Positions 1 through 11,820 of a stretch of DNA of 64,000 nt are shown piece by piece; the first letter of the stretch is position 1; each line of letters starts with the position of its first letter. Location of the stretch: positions 3,160,730 through 3,224,729 of the forward strand of contig JAQJVL010000046.1 of NCBI GenBank assembly GCA_035578905.1. The letters are read 5' to 3'. Both the position numbers and the translations under genes were made by a program. This stretch comes from Stictocephala bisonia (taxonomy: Eukaryota > Arthropoda > Insecta > Hemiptera > Membracidae). Below the pieces are notes generated by a model. That model saw nothing but the letters and a program-made list of their open reading frames with translations. It did not search any database and was not told where the DNA came from.

Positions 1-3000
1 CACACTGTCACTTGTCAGTCAGTGTGCACTGTGCAGTGCTATCGGTTGTCAGAGCAGACTATTGTTTGATTACATGCATTGGTGTCAAAGTCGATCTGTC
101 CATGCCTACCATGTTGCTTGGTATTATCCATTGTTTTTAAGTGTTGTCTACTGATGTTTGGAACCTTCTCATAAGAGATTGTTTAAGTAGTGGTCGTGAA
201 ATGTCGTATAAACATAAATCCGGTGCCACTAAGAGAAAAGAGAAGTTAGAACGAGAAGCTGAGGCCAGCCGACTACAAATTACAAAGTTTTTAAGAAACA
301 GAAGATAGATATACCCGATAGTTCAAATGTTTCAGTTCCATCTACCTCAAATAGCCGTAATGATTATGAAGACATAGACAATCCTGATATTATTTATGAA
401 ACATCTGAAAACGTGAGTAAATCTAATTCTGAAATTGAATGTTTGACAGACTTGGAAAACCCCAAACCCAAAATGACGAGTTAATATCTGATAGTTCTAA
501 AGATATCTTAGAAGCCGATAATCAGATTCAGATTAATGAAAGTGGTATTAATTATAATGACCCAGGAACTTGGCCTTCTCTGTTAAATGACCACGTGAGG
601 CTGGAGATAGTTCAACATGTTCACGAATTTAATGAATTTTCCAAACTAACAAAATCTTTTCCCAATGACATTTCTGGGAAGATGTTTTCTGAATACTTGT
701 TGAGCTCAAAGTCAAATAATAAAAGAGAAAAAGTCCCCCGAGATTGGTTAATATGGAGTGAGACTAAGAGTACTCTTCATTGCCTTCCTTGTCTGTTATT
801 CGCTGATACTAGCAGTAGCGCCATGGTGGGTAGAAGTAATTTGTCAAAGAGAACAGGATTTTCACCTAAAGATATTACTTGGAAAAAACTGTACGACAGA
901 CTACCTTCTCATGAACATTATTCAGACCATATGGAAAATTATTGTAAGTGGAAATCTTTGAAAGCATCGCTTAAAGGCAAAGGAATAGATAGTAAAATTC
1001 AATAACAAATATTGACTGAGGCTGAGAAACGGAAAGCTATTTTAGAGAGAATTTTACATGTAACCTTATTTTTAGCTTCAAGAGGTCTACCATTCAGAGG
1101 GGAAAATGTCAATATTGGAGATGTTAGTAATGGAAATTTCCTTGGAGTTTTGGAAGTTATTGCAAAGTACGATGACATAACCAAAGAACATTTAGCAAAA
1201 ATTAAGTCAAGTCAACTGGAAGGGATGTCAATGCAAGGGAAAGTTCATTATTTATCGTGGAAGAGTCAGAATGAATTCATTTCCATTTGTGGAGAACACG
1301 TTTTGAATGCTATCTTTAAAGAGAGAAGTGATGCAATTTACTATGGGTTGATTGTGGATGCTACACCAGATGTATCACACCAAGAACAAAATGTTTTAGT
1401 TTTAAGATATGTTAACCGAGAAAAAGATTCTGCACATTTTGACGTAGTTGAGAGATTCATCACGTCTATGAATTTCAACCAGAAAACTGGCGACGACATA
1501 ACAAAAGAAATTTTGTCACAGCTTGATAAAAATAAAATACCCTTGGATGACTGCAGAGCTCAAGGGTATGACAATGGGTCTAATATGTGTGGTAAAGTGA
1601 AGAGTGTCAAGGCAAGGATTTTAGAACTAAACAAAGTGGCTTTTTACTCTCCCTGTGCCACGCACTCTTTGAACCGTGTCGGTGTCAACACAGCAAAAAT
1701 ATGTCCCCAAGTGTTAACATTTTTTGGTAACTTGGAGAGTTTGTATGTCTTCTTTGCACACAGCCCCGCAAGATGGGAAATTCTTCAAGAAGAAGTTGGT
1801 TAAAAAGGCAATCAGAAACACGCTGGTCAGAGAGAGTTGAAGCTGTTCGCCCAGTTATTAAGCACTACACAGGATTACTAAAAGGACTGGATCGAGTTTT
1901 GGATCAAATGTCCACGATTCTAAAACCCTCAGTCTACAACACCGTTATTGGGTTGAAGAAGTATTTTTCATCATTTGAGGGACTCGTTATGACCATATTC
2001 TGGCACAAAGTGCTTTCATGCATCGAGGAACGAAGCATTATTCTCCAGAGCAAAGCTATATCTCTTGACATTGAGATGAACTTGGTACAAGATCTTCAGA
2101 ATGACATCCAACTTCTACGAGACTCATGGGGTAAAATTGCAGAGGAATCGAAGTTGATGGCGGGAGTATTGAACATTCCTTCGACGTTTTCTGTTAAAAG
2201 AGTTTCTTCTTCGAAATCGTCAGAGTTGAATCAAATTAGTTTAGAAGATACGTTTAGAAATGAAGTAGTTTTTGTTGTTTTAGACTTTTTGTTGCAAGAA
2301 CTTAGAGAAAGGTTTGTTGCAGGAAGTAATTTTTGCGATCTCCAGTCCTTTACTGAACTTCAGAACTCTTGGAGAAGAAGAGTTAAAGGAAAAAGCTGCT
2401 GTATTAGTTCACACCTATGTCAACGATTTGTCACCAAGTTTTATTGAAGAGATTGTACACTTAAAGAAAATTTACTCATCAGTTTTCCAGCTTAACTCAT
2501 CAGTCACTCCTCTACAACTATTAAACTTGGTGGACGAAAAACAGCTTGAACCTATTTTTATCAATGTTTGTATTAGCCTACGACTATTTTGTACAGCTCC
2601 AGTTACTGTAGCATCGGCAGAAAGAGCGTTTAGCCAGCTCGGGAATCGTCTAAAAACTTGGGAAAGAGCTTCAATGGGACAAGAGCGTCTGAACTCCCTT
2701 GCAGTTCTCAGCATTGAACATGAACTGGCTGCCAAATTAGACTATACCTCTATAATCAAAGACTTTTCTCTTAAAAAAGCCAGAAAATTTTGAGATGCTC
2801 TAGTTGGCTAACAACTAAATTACTTAAGTTATCATCATTATGTGTTTAGTTATAGACTTTCTTTCATGTTTCATATTATGTTTGACACCATGTTCCTCTT
2901 TTTATTATGTTGTCACCATGTCTAATATTCAATATTTTTCCTTGTAATTAAACACTGTTTATTCTAACCACTTTCTTATTTTTTCATTTACCCTAATACA

Positions 3001-3212
3001 TTTTATGGGGTTTAAAATTTATGAAATGAGCAAGATTAAATAAAAATTTTTTCTTTAATGACCATGCGATGGTTAGTATTAGAAAGCTTATGTGTAAGGT
3101 CATAAACGCGTTAAAAATTCGATATATAGGGGTATAAGGGGGTCATAGTGGGGGGGCTAATTAGCTGGGCTTTCTGCACCATTAAGGAAGGGCCCGAAAT
3201 CAGTACTGGCCC
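1..3212 (+). mobile_element. hAT-type DNA transposon, 5' end outside window
   Basis: A degraded hAT element occupies the left edge. The transposase remnant at 201-2793 is followed by about 400 bp of AT-rich 3' sequence. The 3' terminus is placed at 3212, where CAGTACTGGCCCTG (3199-3212) reads as CAGGGCCAGTACTG on the other strand, a typical hAT-like terminal inverted repeat start. Just beyond it, minus-strand LINE reverse transcriptase sequence begins, so the element appears to have inserted in a LINE. The matching 5' terminus is not seen and probably lies left of the window. The terminus call is inference; the coding identity is firmer. Confidence 0.7.
201..2793 (+). pseudogene. hAT transposase, ZMYM1-like (TTF zinc finger, DUF4371, dimerisation domain), broken
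   Basis: The frame starts at ATG 201 with a basic N-terminus (MSYKHKSG). It then runs through a TTF-type zinc-finger region at about 560-960 (WPSLLNDHVRLEIV, LHCLPCLLFAD), a DUF4371/RNase H-like core at 1012-1800 (VDATPDVSHQEQNVLVLRYV, QGYDNGSNMCG) and the C-terminal hAT dimerisation motif at 2570-2790 (PVTVASAERAFSQL). This order matches the zinc finger MYM-type protein 1-like transposases. It is broken by frameshifts near 290, near 440-480, around 1790 and around 2340, and by an in-frame TAA at 1003-1005. About six regions still read clearly, so decay is moderate. It cannot make a full transposase. Confidence 0.85.
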
Positions 3213-5013
3213 TGGGCCCTGACCTGGGATGTGGCGGCCCTGGCAACCCGTACCCGAAGAGAACAATCCTGAAGATAGCTCTTCAATCACATCAAGAGGC
3301 ATCCACTGAGTCCAATAGCTTCAAGCTTGGCCACCAGGTGTTCATGGCTTACACGATCAAAAGCTTGTATAATGAATCCACCTGATTATATTCTGAGAAT
3401 GAAGTGTGAATGTGATCTTGGAAGGCTAGTATATTAGTAGTGGTCGATCGTCCTTTCATAAAGCCATGTTGTTCAGCACAGATAATACTCTTCAGATGAA
3501 ATGACAACCTCTTCAGAACCAGGGATTCAAAGATCTTGACAATTGATGACTGAATAACTACCGGGTGATAATTCTTGACGCCAGCGGAAGAACCAGACTT
3601 GAAGATAGGTGTTATATAACCCAACTTGAGATTAGAGGGAAAGATTCCGGCACCCATGAGCATGTTGAAGTATATAGTAAGGTGAGGAGATAAGACACTA
3701 CTGCAGAATTTCAGAATCAATGGAGAAATGTCGTCGGGGCCATCTCCCTTATTCACATCAAGCGAGTTCAGTACATCTTCCACCTCTACACAGGTTACAT
3801 AGCAGGAAGAGAGAGCGGTACATGCCTTGAGGTCATATCTAGGTGGAGATGAAGATGGAGCCTTGTACACGGAGGACAAAACTTGGAGAACATGTTAGTG
3901 ATGTCTTGAGGCCTTTCAGCAAAATCATGATGAGCTGTAATCGAGAAGGAGTGATGAAGTCTCTTGGAAGAATTGACAACACTCTAGAAGATTCAAACAT
4001 TACTTTTCAGAGGTGAGTCAATGGACTGTACATATGTTGAGTAGCATTCCCTCGTTAGTCTACTACATGCTGCACGAACACCACAAAATTGATGATAAAG
4101 ACGGTTATCAAGACTCTGTTTGTAGCGCTTATGAAGTATCTTTTTCCTGATGATCGTAGATTTAAGTTCGGGGGAGAGCCAAACAGGAAAGGCTCGTTTA
4201 CCAACGTATTTAGATGGACATGCACTCCTGATAGTGCAGCTAAGTTGGAAGCAAAATCTGAAAAGAAGTCTTCGATAGGAACACTGTTATCAAACACAGG
4301 ATAGTTCAGGCGCTGAACCCAGTCAAACACATTGGGCTAGATCACATTTCCTTAGATTGGAAGCAAATGCACTATAGTTGAGGTTTTCTGAAGGATTAAT
4401 ATCCAGGTTCATCTCTAGAGCAGGATTGTGATATTCAGCAGGAAGAAGAGGGTCTGAGGCATTGAGGACTTGCAAGTGTACAGAAGAAAAGACCAAATCC
4501 AGAAGGACACCTCGATCATTGTAGGTATTATTGTACTGCTTAAGATAAAGAAAATTCATAACATCATAAATATATTGGGCTGATATGTAGAGGTGGGTAA
4601 AGAGACTGGACCAGTCCACGTTCGGTAAGTTGAAATCTCCAATAATCAATAATGGGTCTATGTCTTGAACGGTAATTGACAGTTCCTCCAGAACAGATGC
4701 AAATTCCATGTATTGGGTAGAGTTTTGATTAGGAGGCAGACACCACCCAGGACAAGAATAGAATTCTTTAGCTTAATGGTTCATCTCCAACTAAGTTGTT
4801 GATATAATCTTTAACAACATGAAACTTGTTTGGTAGACCTTGTACATTCCATAATAAGGTAACAATTTCATCAGACCTACTAAAGCTAGAGGCAGACTTG
4901 AAAAAAGAATTAATATTTGGAACAGTACACCTTTCCTTCACAAAAACTAAATTAGGCTTATCTCCACTGGAACTAAGAGAAGGCTTGCATTTAGTCCTAT
5001 AAGTTGACTTCAT
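3213..5013 (-). pseudogene. LINE-A ORF2: endonuclease and reverse transcriptase N-terminal part
   Basis: The endonuclease starts in the 5013-4768 frame (LLWNVQGLPNKFHVVKDYI) and continues in another frame at 4709-4323 (LLIIGDFNLPNVDW, then the DLVFSS block). The middle of the domain is missing or scrambled. A linker (4330-4055) leads to the RT fingers at 3879-3349 (SLDVNKGDGPDDISPLILK, GYITPIFKSG, EQHGFMKGRSTTTNI). After another shift the palm begins (KAFDRVSHEHLVAKL, about 3365-3320) and SYLQD runs up to the hAT junction at 3213. The RT catalytic aspartates downstream are absent from the window. Confidence 0.8.
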
Positions 5014-5039
5014 GGATCAATGGCTGTCGGTCCACCCAT

Positions 5040-5731
5040 TTAGTTTTTTGGAACTACACTGTTAGGCCCAGACAAACATGGCCTATTTTTGATTATTTTA
5101 CCAATTGTCTTATCTAAGGTTTGTTTCCCTAAGGTATTAAAATTATGTCCATGCTTTGTATGATATTCCCTTCTGCAATTACTAGTATTAATGAAGCAAG
5201 CATTCTTAAACTTACATACAATGTCCTTACAAGTTGAGTTTGCCAGTTCAATCTCTTTGTTGACAATCGAAGAATCCATTAAATCATGGCGGCCCACATT
5301 TTGAGGTTAGGTAGTACTGTACTTTGGTTGGCTACAATACCAGTTTTAGCGGTATTTCTTTCCAAAACAAGTCTTTCATTTTCTGATCTTAATTCACTAA
5401 TATCTTTTTTTAACACATTAATTACCTCTAGAAGTGTGGATTCTGTTTCACTATAAGACTGTCCAGGAGTTGAGTTTGGATCGTCTGCAACAGTAAGTTC
5501 ACTATCAAAGCTTGAGCACCTCCACTCACATTTCTCATCAGGAGGATTATCTTCCGGTACATTTGCACATTTAAAATGACTCCATTTGTCGCAGTAATCA
5601 CAGAAAATACCATTCCTTACAATTCTTTTACAATGTTTACATTTTATGTCATAAATAAGACGTGATTTAACCAGAGCTGACTTAGGATCGTCTTTACCAC
5701 ATGCCGCCATCTTGGAGTGTGGAACATACAT
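5040..5731 (-). pseudogene. LINE-A ORF1: PHD-type zinc finger plus coiled coil
   Basis: From ATG 5731 the protein has a PHD-like cysteine/histidine cluster (CKHCKRI, CDYCDKWSHFKC, later WRC) at about residues 31-75. A leucine- and glutamate-rich helix likely to be a coiled coil follows (LLEVINVLKKDISELRSEN) at about residues 105-130. A frame change near 5290 is needed to reach the C-terminal part ending at 5040. PHD plus coiled coil is the usual ORF1 design of arthropod Jockey/CR1-group LINEs, where ORF1 is an RNA-binding chaperone. It is 26 bp from the tail of the neighbouring LINE. Confidence 0.7.
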
Positions 5732-5998
5732 TGTTACTAATTGTATTCCAAAGTTATGTAATTTTTTATTTTTATTTATTTATCTCAACGATAACACCAT
5801 TTTACATAATATAATACAAAGATGGCAATGCAAAGAGATTTACGGTGCACAAACCAACAATTTCATATAACTAAGAATAACAGAAGAAACTAACAATAGA
5901 ATATATATAACAATAGAAAAGTTGTAATTCCTAGGGCTGCTATTTATAATAATGTTATAATAAAAAACAATAACTGAGCACCCTTAAATAGTTTTTTA

Positions 5999-6040
5999 TT
6001 AAATTACCATGACCGGTTTCGGCATTTAATGCCATCTTCA
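5999..6040 (-). repeat. Short hairpin with GAAACCGGTC, inside LINE 3' UTR
   Basis: On the minus strand GAAGATGGCATTAAATGCC can fold on GGCATT/AATGCC-type pairing and is followed by GAAACCGGTC. This kind of short motif is familiar as a dispersed repeat in arthropod genomes. Here it lies in the 3' UTR of the truncated LINE. Function unknown. Confidence 0.4.
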
Positions 6041-6390
6041 TAAGTGAATATGTGTTTAAACATATGTATTGCAAAGCAACCAGTAGTATGGGTAAATAAT
6101 CATGAAATGGCCACAAGTACGACAAATTACGTTAAATCAAATAGCCATTCAAGATCAGTTCTTAATTGATTAAATTACATGAGGATGACAAAGAGAGTGA
6201 GATTATTGATAACATAAGTAAATAACAACTAGTAACAATAAACAAACATTGAATAAATATAAATAAATCAAATGTACAAGAAATCAATACAAGGATAGTA
6301 ATTCAACAATCACCATACTAATAAATATAAAATATAACAGGAAATAATTCAATGAAATAAAGAGTGCATAATAGCCTTGAAATACAACCA

Positions 6391-7200
6391 TCAAAGTTCA
6401 TCTTCAAGTAAGGACCGAGCCAGTCTTCTGAACTCCTGGAGGGTTAGTCCAAAAAATTCCAATCGAGCAATATTCCCAAGACGCATGAGACGAGGCACAG
6501 TACTATTGAAAGCATAAGAACTGGAGTGGTGATGCTTGGAAAAAGTCTGAGTGAGACGGGTTCTATGAGGAACATGAAAGTCAAAAAGCTGAAGTAACTC
6601 AGGGCAATCAATCAAGCCACTGACGACTTTAAACAAAAATATCAGGTCAATAACAGCTCTTCTGGTGGAAAGAGAGATAACTCCATGCTGAACTGCAATC
6701 TCTTGAACATCGATATCCAAATAGTTTACACCACCCCTAACACCCATCAGCCGAAGAAAGGGTTTCTGGACAGCATCGAGGGAACAGCAATGGCCAACCT
6801 GATGGGGAGCCCAAATAACGGACCCATACTCCAATATAGGGCGCACAAGCGACACATACAATATCTTCACCGTATCTGGAGAAAAAGCACTTCTAGATGT
6901 GTGAGTCCTAAAACTCTGTTCGCCTTGGCACAGATCTTAGCTATGTGTTCTCCTGGGTCGAGACTGGGTGTAAAGTGGATCCCCAAGTCCTTGATCACTG
7001 TAACTCTTCTTAGTTTGGTTCCGTTCAGGTGGTAGTCGAAAGGAATCAAAGACTTAGTTCTCCCGAATGTCATTACCTGACATTTATCTATGTTCAACTG
7101 CATACCATTTTCATCACACCAAAAAGAAACATTGTTCAAATTAGCTTGAAGAGAATACTGTTGACACACTCTCAGTGCCATTGAAGAGAATACTAATGGC
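6391..7200 (-). pseudogene. Reverse transcriptase thumb and C-terminal domain, truncated
   Basis: The frame at 7200-6867 contains NNVSFWCDENGMQLNIDKC and VIKDLGIHFTPSLDPGEHI, the block just after the YADD motif in LINE RTs. After a frame change near 6868 it continues with LVRPILEYGSVIWAPHQ, the conserved C-terminal block, and ends with LARSLLEDEL. Fingers, palm and catalytic residues are missing. It is a dead 5'-truncated copy. Confidence 0.8.
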
Positions 7201-7260
7201 ACTGACCTTGGTTCAAATAAATAAAATAGCTCATTAATTATTCCTAAATAGTCAGACATG

Positions 7261-9360
7261 GAACTTGTTGATTTAGGTTGTCTTTATTAGCATAAAAAAA
7301 AGGATAATTTAAACATTTGAAGTCTTTTTTAAAAAGTAGAGGCTGCTATCCTTTTTAGCTTTATCCTGTCAATTTTCCATCGATTATTGATCTCTATGGA
7401 GAATTTATTCAGACAGAGCAAAGTGAGTTTTATTGATAAATACCTGAAGTCCAGGCTAAAAGTCCCAACTTCTTAGCCCGCTTGGCTGGCTTTACAGGCT
7501 TCATTATTTACGGCAGGCCTATATACAATACTCAGAACTCTTAATTTTATTATGAAGTAACTAAGAAAATTGATTAAACTAGGTGATACTCATAACCCAA
7601 TTTAAGCTACTGATAAACAGATAATCATAAAAGCACTACTTATCGATTTAATAGCCTACTCATCATACAAAGGAAAATATACATACCTAAGACAGCAAAA
7701 CATTAACTGACTATGTACAAATATGTAAAAAACAGCCATATTAATAAAACCAAATATTAATTAAACAATATAAATAGACGAAAGGTGTTTGTCCGGGCAC
7801 CCAGTTTAGCACTCAAAAGGAATTTAGTTCTAGATATTATCGCAACTGCCGCTAAAAGATCCTGACTCACTAACGAACAAACAATGTATTCCCCTCCCCC
7901 TCATAGCCCCCACCTGCACATTCAATGGAAGGACATAACTCCCTCATTTATAGTAAACTATCAATGAATTTTATATATATTATTGATCTACTTTTTTAGC
8001 TAAATATAATTGTACAAATTTCAACTTAAAATTCAAACAAATATCATTTATAGAAAAATAATTGGTAACACTTAAACAAATATTCTTTTTAGATTACTAT
8101 GTACTAGGTTGGTTAGTACCTTTTGTCCACTATATTCTCAAAATGTTAATAAAATATAACACATAAAATATAACTCATGGTTAGATCATGAGTTATGCAC
8201 CAAAAAGGCTGAATTAGTCACTTTGGGTAGCCATTCTCCATTAAGAAATTTTTAGAATTGTTTCCCGTATCACATTAAACTAATTTCAAAAATAATTTTC
8301 AATCGAACACCCTTAAATAAATAGCCTTCTTCAATTGATTACAAATACATATATAATATTTTTAACCTGTGAGAAACTGCTTGAAATTTCCATCTAGCAA
8401 AATAAAATAGGCAGGTTGTTGGGTAGAAAAGAATAATTTTTCGAGAATTATATTTTTATTATGATTATATATAAATTGCTAAAAATTAATGAAATTTAAG
8501 TTTTAAAGAACAAAACTGTCATATACACCAGAGCATTATCAGAAAGTAAAATAACCACATATATCACCCATTTAGTAGAATATTTATCCAAACTTCATCA
8601 GGTGATAATAGGCCAAGAAACATAACCTCATTTATGTCAACTCACTGAAAGGTTTCAAAGTCCTTACTAAGATTAAGGTGCTTTATAATAGGTACATTAA
8701 AATAGTTGAAATACATAACATAACAGCTACAGGATGTACCTGTACTTAGGTGGTATATTGGATGGGCTCTTTTGTTACATTTATGAGAAATTTGCTTGTA
8801 AACTTGATTTAAATAGCAGTTGGCATAAGATTTCTAAGTACTGCAAGTCCTACAAAACTGACTGCAGCAGACCTTTCTTAATCTCTGGAGCTATTAATAA
8901 TAGTTGATATCTCAATACAAAAGTTTAATTTTAACTCACATTACCATAATACTCCTGAAAGCTTGTAAGTTGAATAAAAATAAATCTGCATGTAATTGAC
9001 CCAGTTACATTTTGATAAGAAACCTGTTGTAACTTACTGTACTTGACTTTTGAAAAGAAACCATATTAAAAATTCAGATTTATCATGTGTTTCCTCATGA
9101 TTTATTGTTATTAAATTTGTGTCTGTTCTGTTTCAGAATTATCCGATCTGTTAGCAACAACAAAAACAAGCTAGAAGCAAAAGTAACTTAGATAGCAAAA
9201 GTATACAGGTGGTAAAATAGGAGAGGTTTCACCATCTATATGTTCTCCTGTTGAGGAGGAAGAACTAAAGGTCCAAAGATCTGGCTGTAGATGATACTGA
9301 CTACAGTCCTGTTGATAGTGTTGTGCATGTTTAAATTTCCAGTCCACACTCGTCATGTAA
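7261..9360. other. Non-coding AT-rich stretch
   Basis: No reading frame, RNA gene or clear repeat was recognised. The stretch is AT-rich with scattered short homopolymers. Confidence 0.6.
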
Positions 9361-9447
9361 GGTAATTGGTCAGAGAGATTCAGTCACAGCACTATTAGAA
9401 ATGATCTGATAGTGCTGTGACTGAATTTCTCTGACTGACCAATTACC
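9361..9447. repeat. Small near-perfect foldback (hairpin)
   Basis: The left arm 9361-9395 and right arm 9409-9447 are reverse complements apart from a short insertion, with a 13-base loop. Matching cores are TCAGTCACAGCACTAT and ATAGTGCTGTGACTGA. The outer ends GGTAATTGGTCAG and CTGACCAATTACC also pair. It could be a tiny MITE or a hairpin made by inverted duplication. Confidence 0.75.
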
Positions 9448-10269
9448 GTACCTATCAAATGATTTTTTTATATTAAATGAAACCTTATTAAAAAGTTTCA
9501 TGATGTTGTTTGTAACCATTAAAACTTACATTTTTTATAGCAGTGCACTTATAATAATTATTTACTACACATTTTTCCTAAAAAATTTGAGGAAATTGCT
9601 TGCCAAACTATTTTTTCCTACTTTGTTTGCAAGTTCTCTCAAATTTCTAGCTGTATTTTGGCCGAATTCCAAGATATACAAAACAAGTGAACATCACATA
9701 AAACAAATTAATTATAATTAGAAAATAGTATGGTGATCGATTTCGGTAAATGTCTACCTTCCTCAGACCAGAGGGATTCCTTTGGTGAAAAACGAATATT
9801 TTTATTAGAGACATTAAGAAAACCATTATCAGCCCAAAATATCTTCACAATTTTAAATTTGGCACTGGGAGGCATGAAACGAGAATGGACAACCATCATG
9901 TAGCAGTAAAATGGTTAAAAGCGCAAAAAAAAAAATAACAGTCTGTATTTCACTTATTGAATAAGTTTGAGAAAAGGCCTGAAGGCCAATATGAACTGGC
10001 AAGCAAAGTTAAAGAAAGACATTTCTTCTTCAAACGCATAAATTGTAAGTTGTGTTTCTCCTTCAAGATTACATTTTAGTCACAACTGAAGTACCATTAC
10101 AGTGTTTATATTTTACTCTCAGGTCAAATGCTTGCCTTAGATGCGAACATTATCATGCATAAAAAACCCATAAAAAAATCTACATTAATAATTTCAAATG
10201 AAATTCCTACCTTGAAAGAATTGTGGCAGCTAAATAGCAATTAACAGAAGTTCAATTTTCCACCCTTTT

Positions 10270-10271
<2 letters not shown>
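9448..10271. other. Non-coding stretch
   Basis: AT-rich, no supported gene or repeat seen. Confidence 0.55.

Positions 10272-10320
<49 letters not shown>
10272..10320. repeat. (AT)n microsatellite
   Basis: About 24 uninterrupted AT dinucleotides. Confidence 0.97.
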
Positions 10321-10323
<3 letters not shown>

Positions 10324-10400
10324 ATTGTTAGATCCCCAGGATTGAATAATATACAGAACAAAGACTGAGACCGAGGGCCAACACTACCTGATTATCATCA

Positions 10401-10602
10401 ATGCTACCCGAGTAGATCACGGATGCTACCTGAGTAGATTAGGGGGGCTACCCAAGTAGATCACGGATGCTACCTAAGTTAATCAGGGGGCTACCCAAGT
10501 AGATCACTGATGCTACCCGAGTAGATCACGGATGCTATCCAAGTATATCACGGATGCTACCCAAGTAGATCACGTATGCTACCTGACTAGATCATGGATG
10601 CT
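10401..10602. repeat. Minisatellite, about 21-bp unit (GCTACCYRAGTAGATCA)
   Basis: Roughly nine to ten imperfect tandem copies of a 20-22 bp unit with core GCTACCCRAGTAGATCACGG. Units vary by point changes and one- or two-base indels. Confidence 0.85.
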
Positions 10603-10605
10603 TAC

Positions 10606-11330
10606 TAGATGTGTAACTTTATAATCATTATAAACACTAATCATTACTAGATGTGTGTCATGCTTTTTCAATACTTCTTCGCTAGCATTGGAACTGTCAG
10701 CAAACTTAACATTTAGGCTAGATTTGTAAATACCATCAGCAAATAAAAAAAAAACTGTTAACGTAACTTCAGTTGCAAATAATGAAGGATTAACTTAATC
10801 TTCTAAAACAAATATAAAAGTGAAGTGCACTATTTTCTTATTAATGAACTATTGCATAATATCCAGATTTTCAGAGTAACATGTGAAGTGCTTGAAGTCA
10901 GTCTTGCGTTTAATAATTTTATGGGGTTAAAGTCATATTTAATTTGGTTAAGTCAACAGGTTAGTTTTGTACTACTGGTAACAACACAAGTGCAATAGAT
11001 GTGAGATGAAAAAGGTACACCAACAATAATTATCAAAAAGTGTTACATATAGGGTATTCCATTGAGCTATAATTTGTCATGTAAATGACCATACTATTCA
11101 GAAAACGGCTGCTCGACATCAAAATGACTCATTTTAATTTTCCCACAATGTAAGAACCTAGACCATTTCTTGTAATAATTCATAGCATTGAGTGAAAGAA
11201 AATAAGTATCAAATATAAACATATTAGGTGATCTAGGTTTTATCTCTCCTTTGTACCTGAGTAAAGTGCCAGTAAATCTGTGTTATTTACTTATTTATTC
11301 TTAAGACACAGATTGACTCTTATTTACTTA
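10606..11330. other. Non-coding stretch
   Basis: AT-rich, no supported gene or repeat seen. Confidence 0.55.
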
Positions 11331-11820
11331 ATACAGCGTGTTGGTGGACTTGTCTTCTTAGGTAAGAAAGCTGATGTCCTATCTTTTATTATACAATAAT
11401 TCGTGGCCTATAGTCCAGCTGTTCTAACTTTACCTCTGAGGTTTGTGGGTTAAACTGGAAAATCAACATAGGCAACGTCGCATCCAGACTGCCATAGCCT
11501 TCCTCTAAATGTTACATCCAGTGACTCACAATTGGGAAGAATTTAGGAAGGTACAAATTTATTTTTGTTTAATGGAAATTAAAATCTTTTTGTGTTTAAT
11601 TGGGAAGTACTTTTTTACCGTTTACAAATATCAAAAAACGAAGTCAGTCGGACAATTTTAACTTGTAAAAAGACTACCAGCCCCTAATTTTAATTTATCT
11701 AGATCAGAAACAAATTACCCTTGGGACATGAAGGAGCCAAGTGTTTAAGGTATACAATGTTGCCATGTTGTGCTCCCCTCAGAGGTAAAGTTATAACGGC
11801 TGGAGTATAGTGCCCTTCAT
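11331..11820. repeat. Foldback-family relic with dispersed inverted repeat
   Basis: The segment 11338-11385 (GGACTTGTCTTCTTAGGTAA, GCTGATGTCCTATC) matches the arm of the foldback family found intact at 54481-54837. Beside it, 11403-11448 (CTTTACCTCTGAGG) recurs as an imperfect reverse complement at 11770-11815. This appears to be an old, rearranged repeat. Confidence 0.55.

Larger units (their letters stand above)
3213..5740 (-). mobile_element. LINE-A: Jockey/CR1-like non-LTR retrotransposon, 5' part
   Basis: In 5'-to-3' order on the minus strand this holds ORF1 (5731-5040), an apurinic-type endonuclease (about 4870-4330) and the N-terminal half of a reverse transcriptase (about 3960-3213). 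The RT is cut off at 3213 by the hAT element, so the catalytic FADD/YADD part and the 3' UTR should lie left of the window. Several frameshifts and a gap in the endonuclease mark it as old. Confidence 0.8.
5757..7205 (-). mobile_element. LINE 3' fragment, 5'-truncated
   Basis: A minus-strand LINE copy starts abruptly near 7200 within the RT thumb. It runs through the C-terminus (stop near 6391) and a roughly 630-bp 3' UTR to an A-rich tail (AAATAAATAAAAATAAAA on the minus strand) ending at 5757. The 5' truncation plus A-rich tail is the usual product of incomplete target-primed reverse transcription. Whether it is the same family as LINE-A cannot be decided because the two preserve different parts. 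Confidence 0.75.

Noticed and set aside
10401..10602. CRISPR-like array
   Set aside because: Units are contiguous with no unique spacers, and the DNA is eukaryotic; it is a minisatellite. The same holds for 13640-13976, 50850-51452 and 58666-58854.
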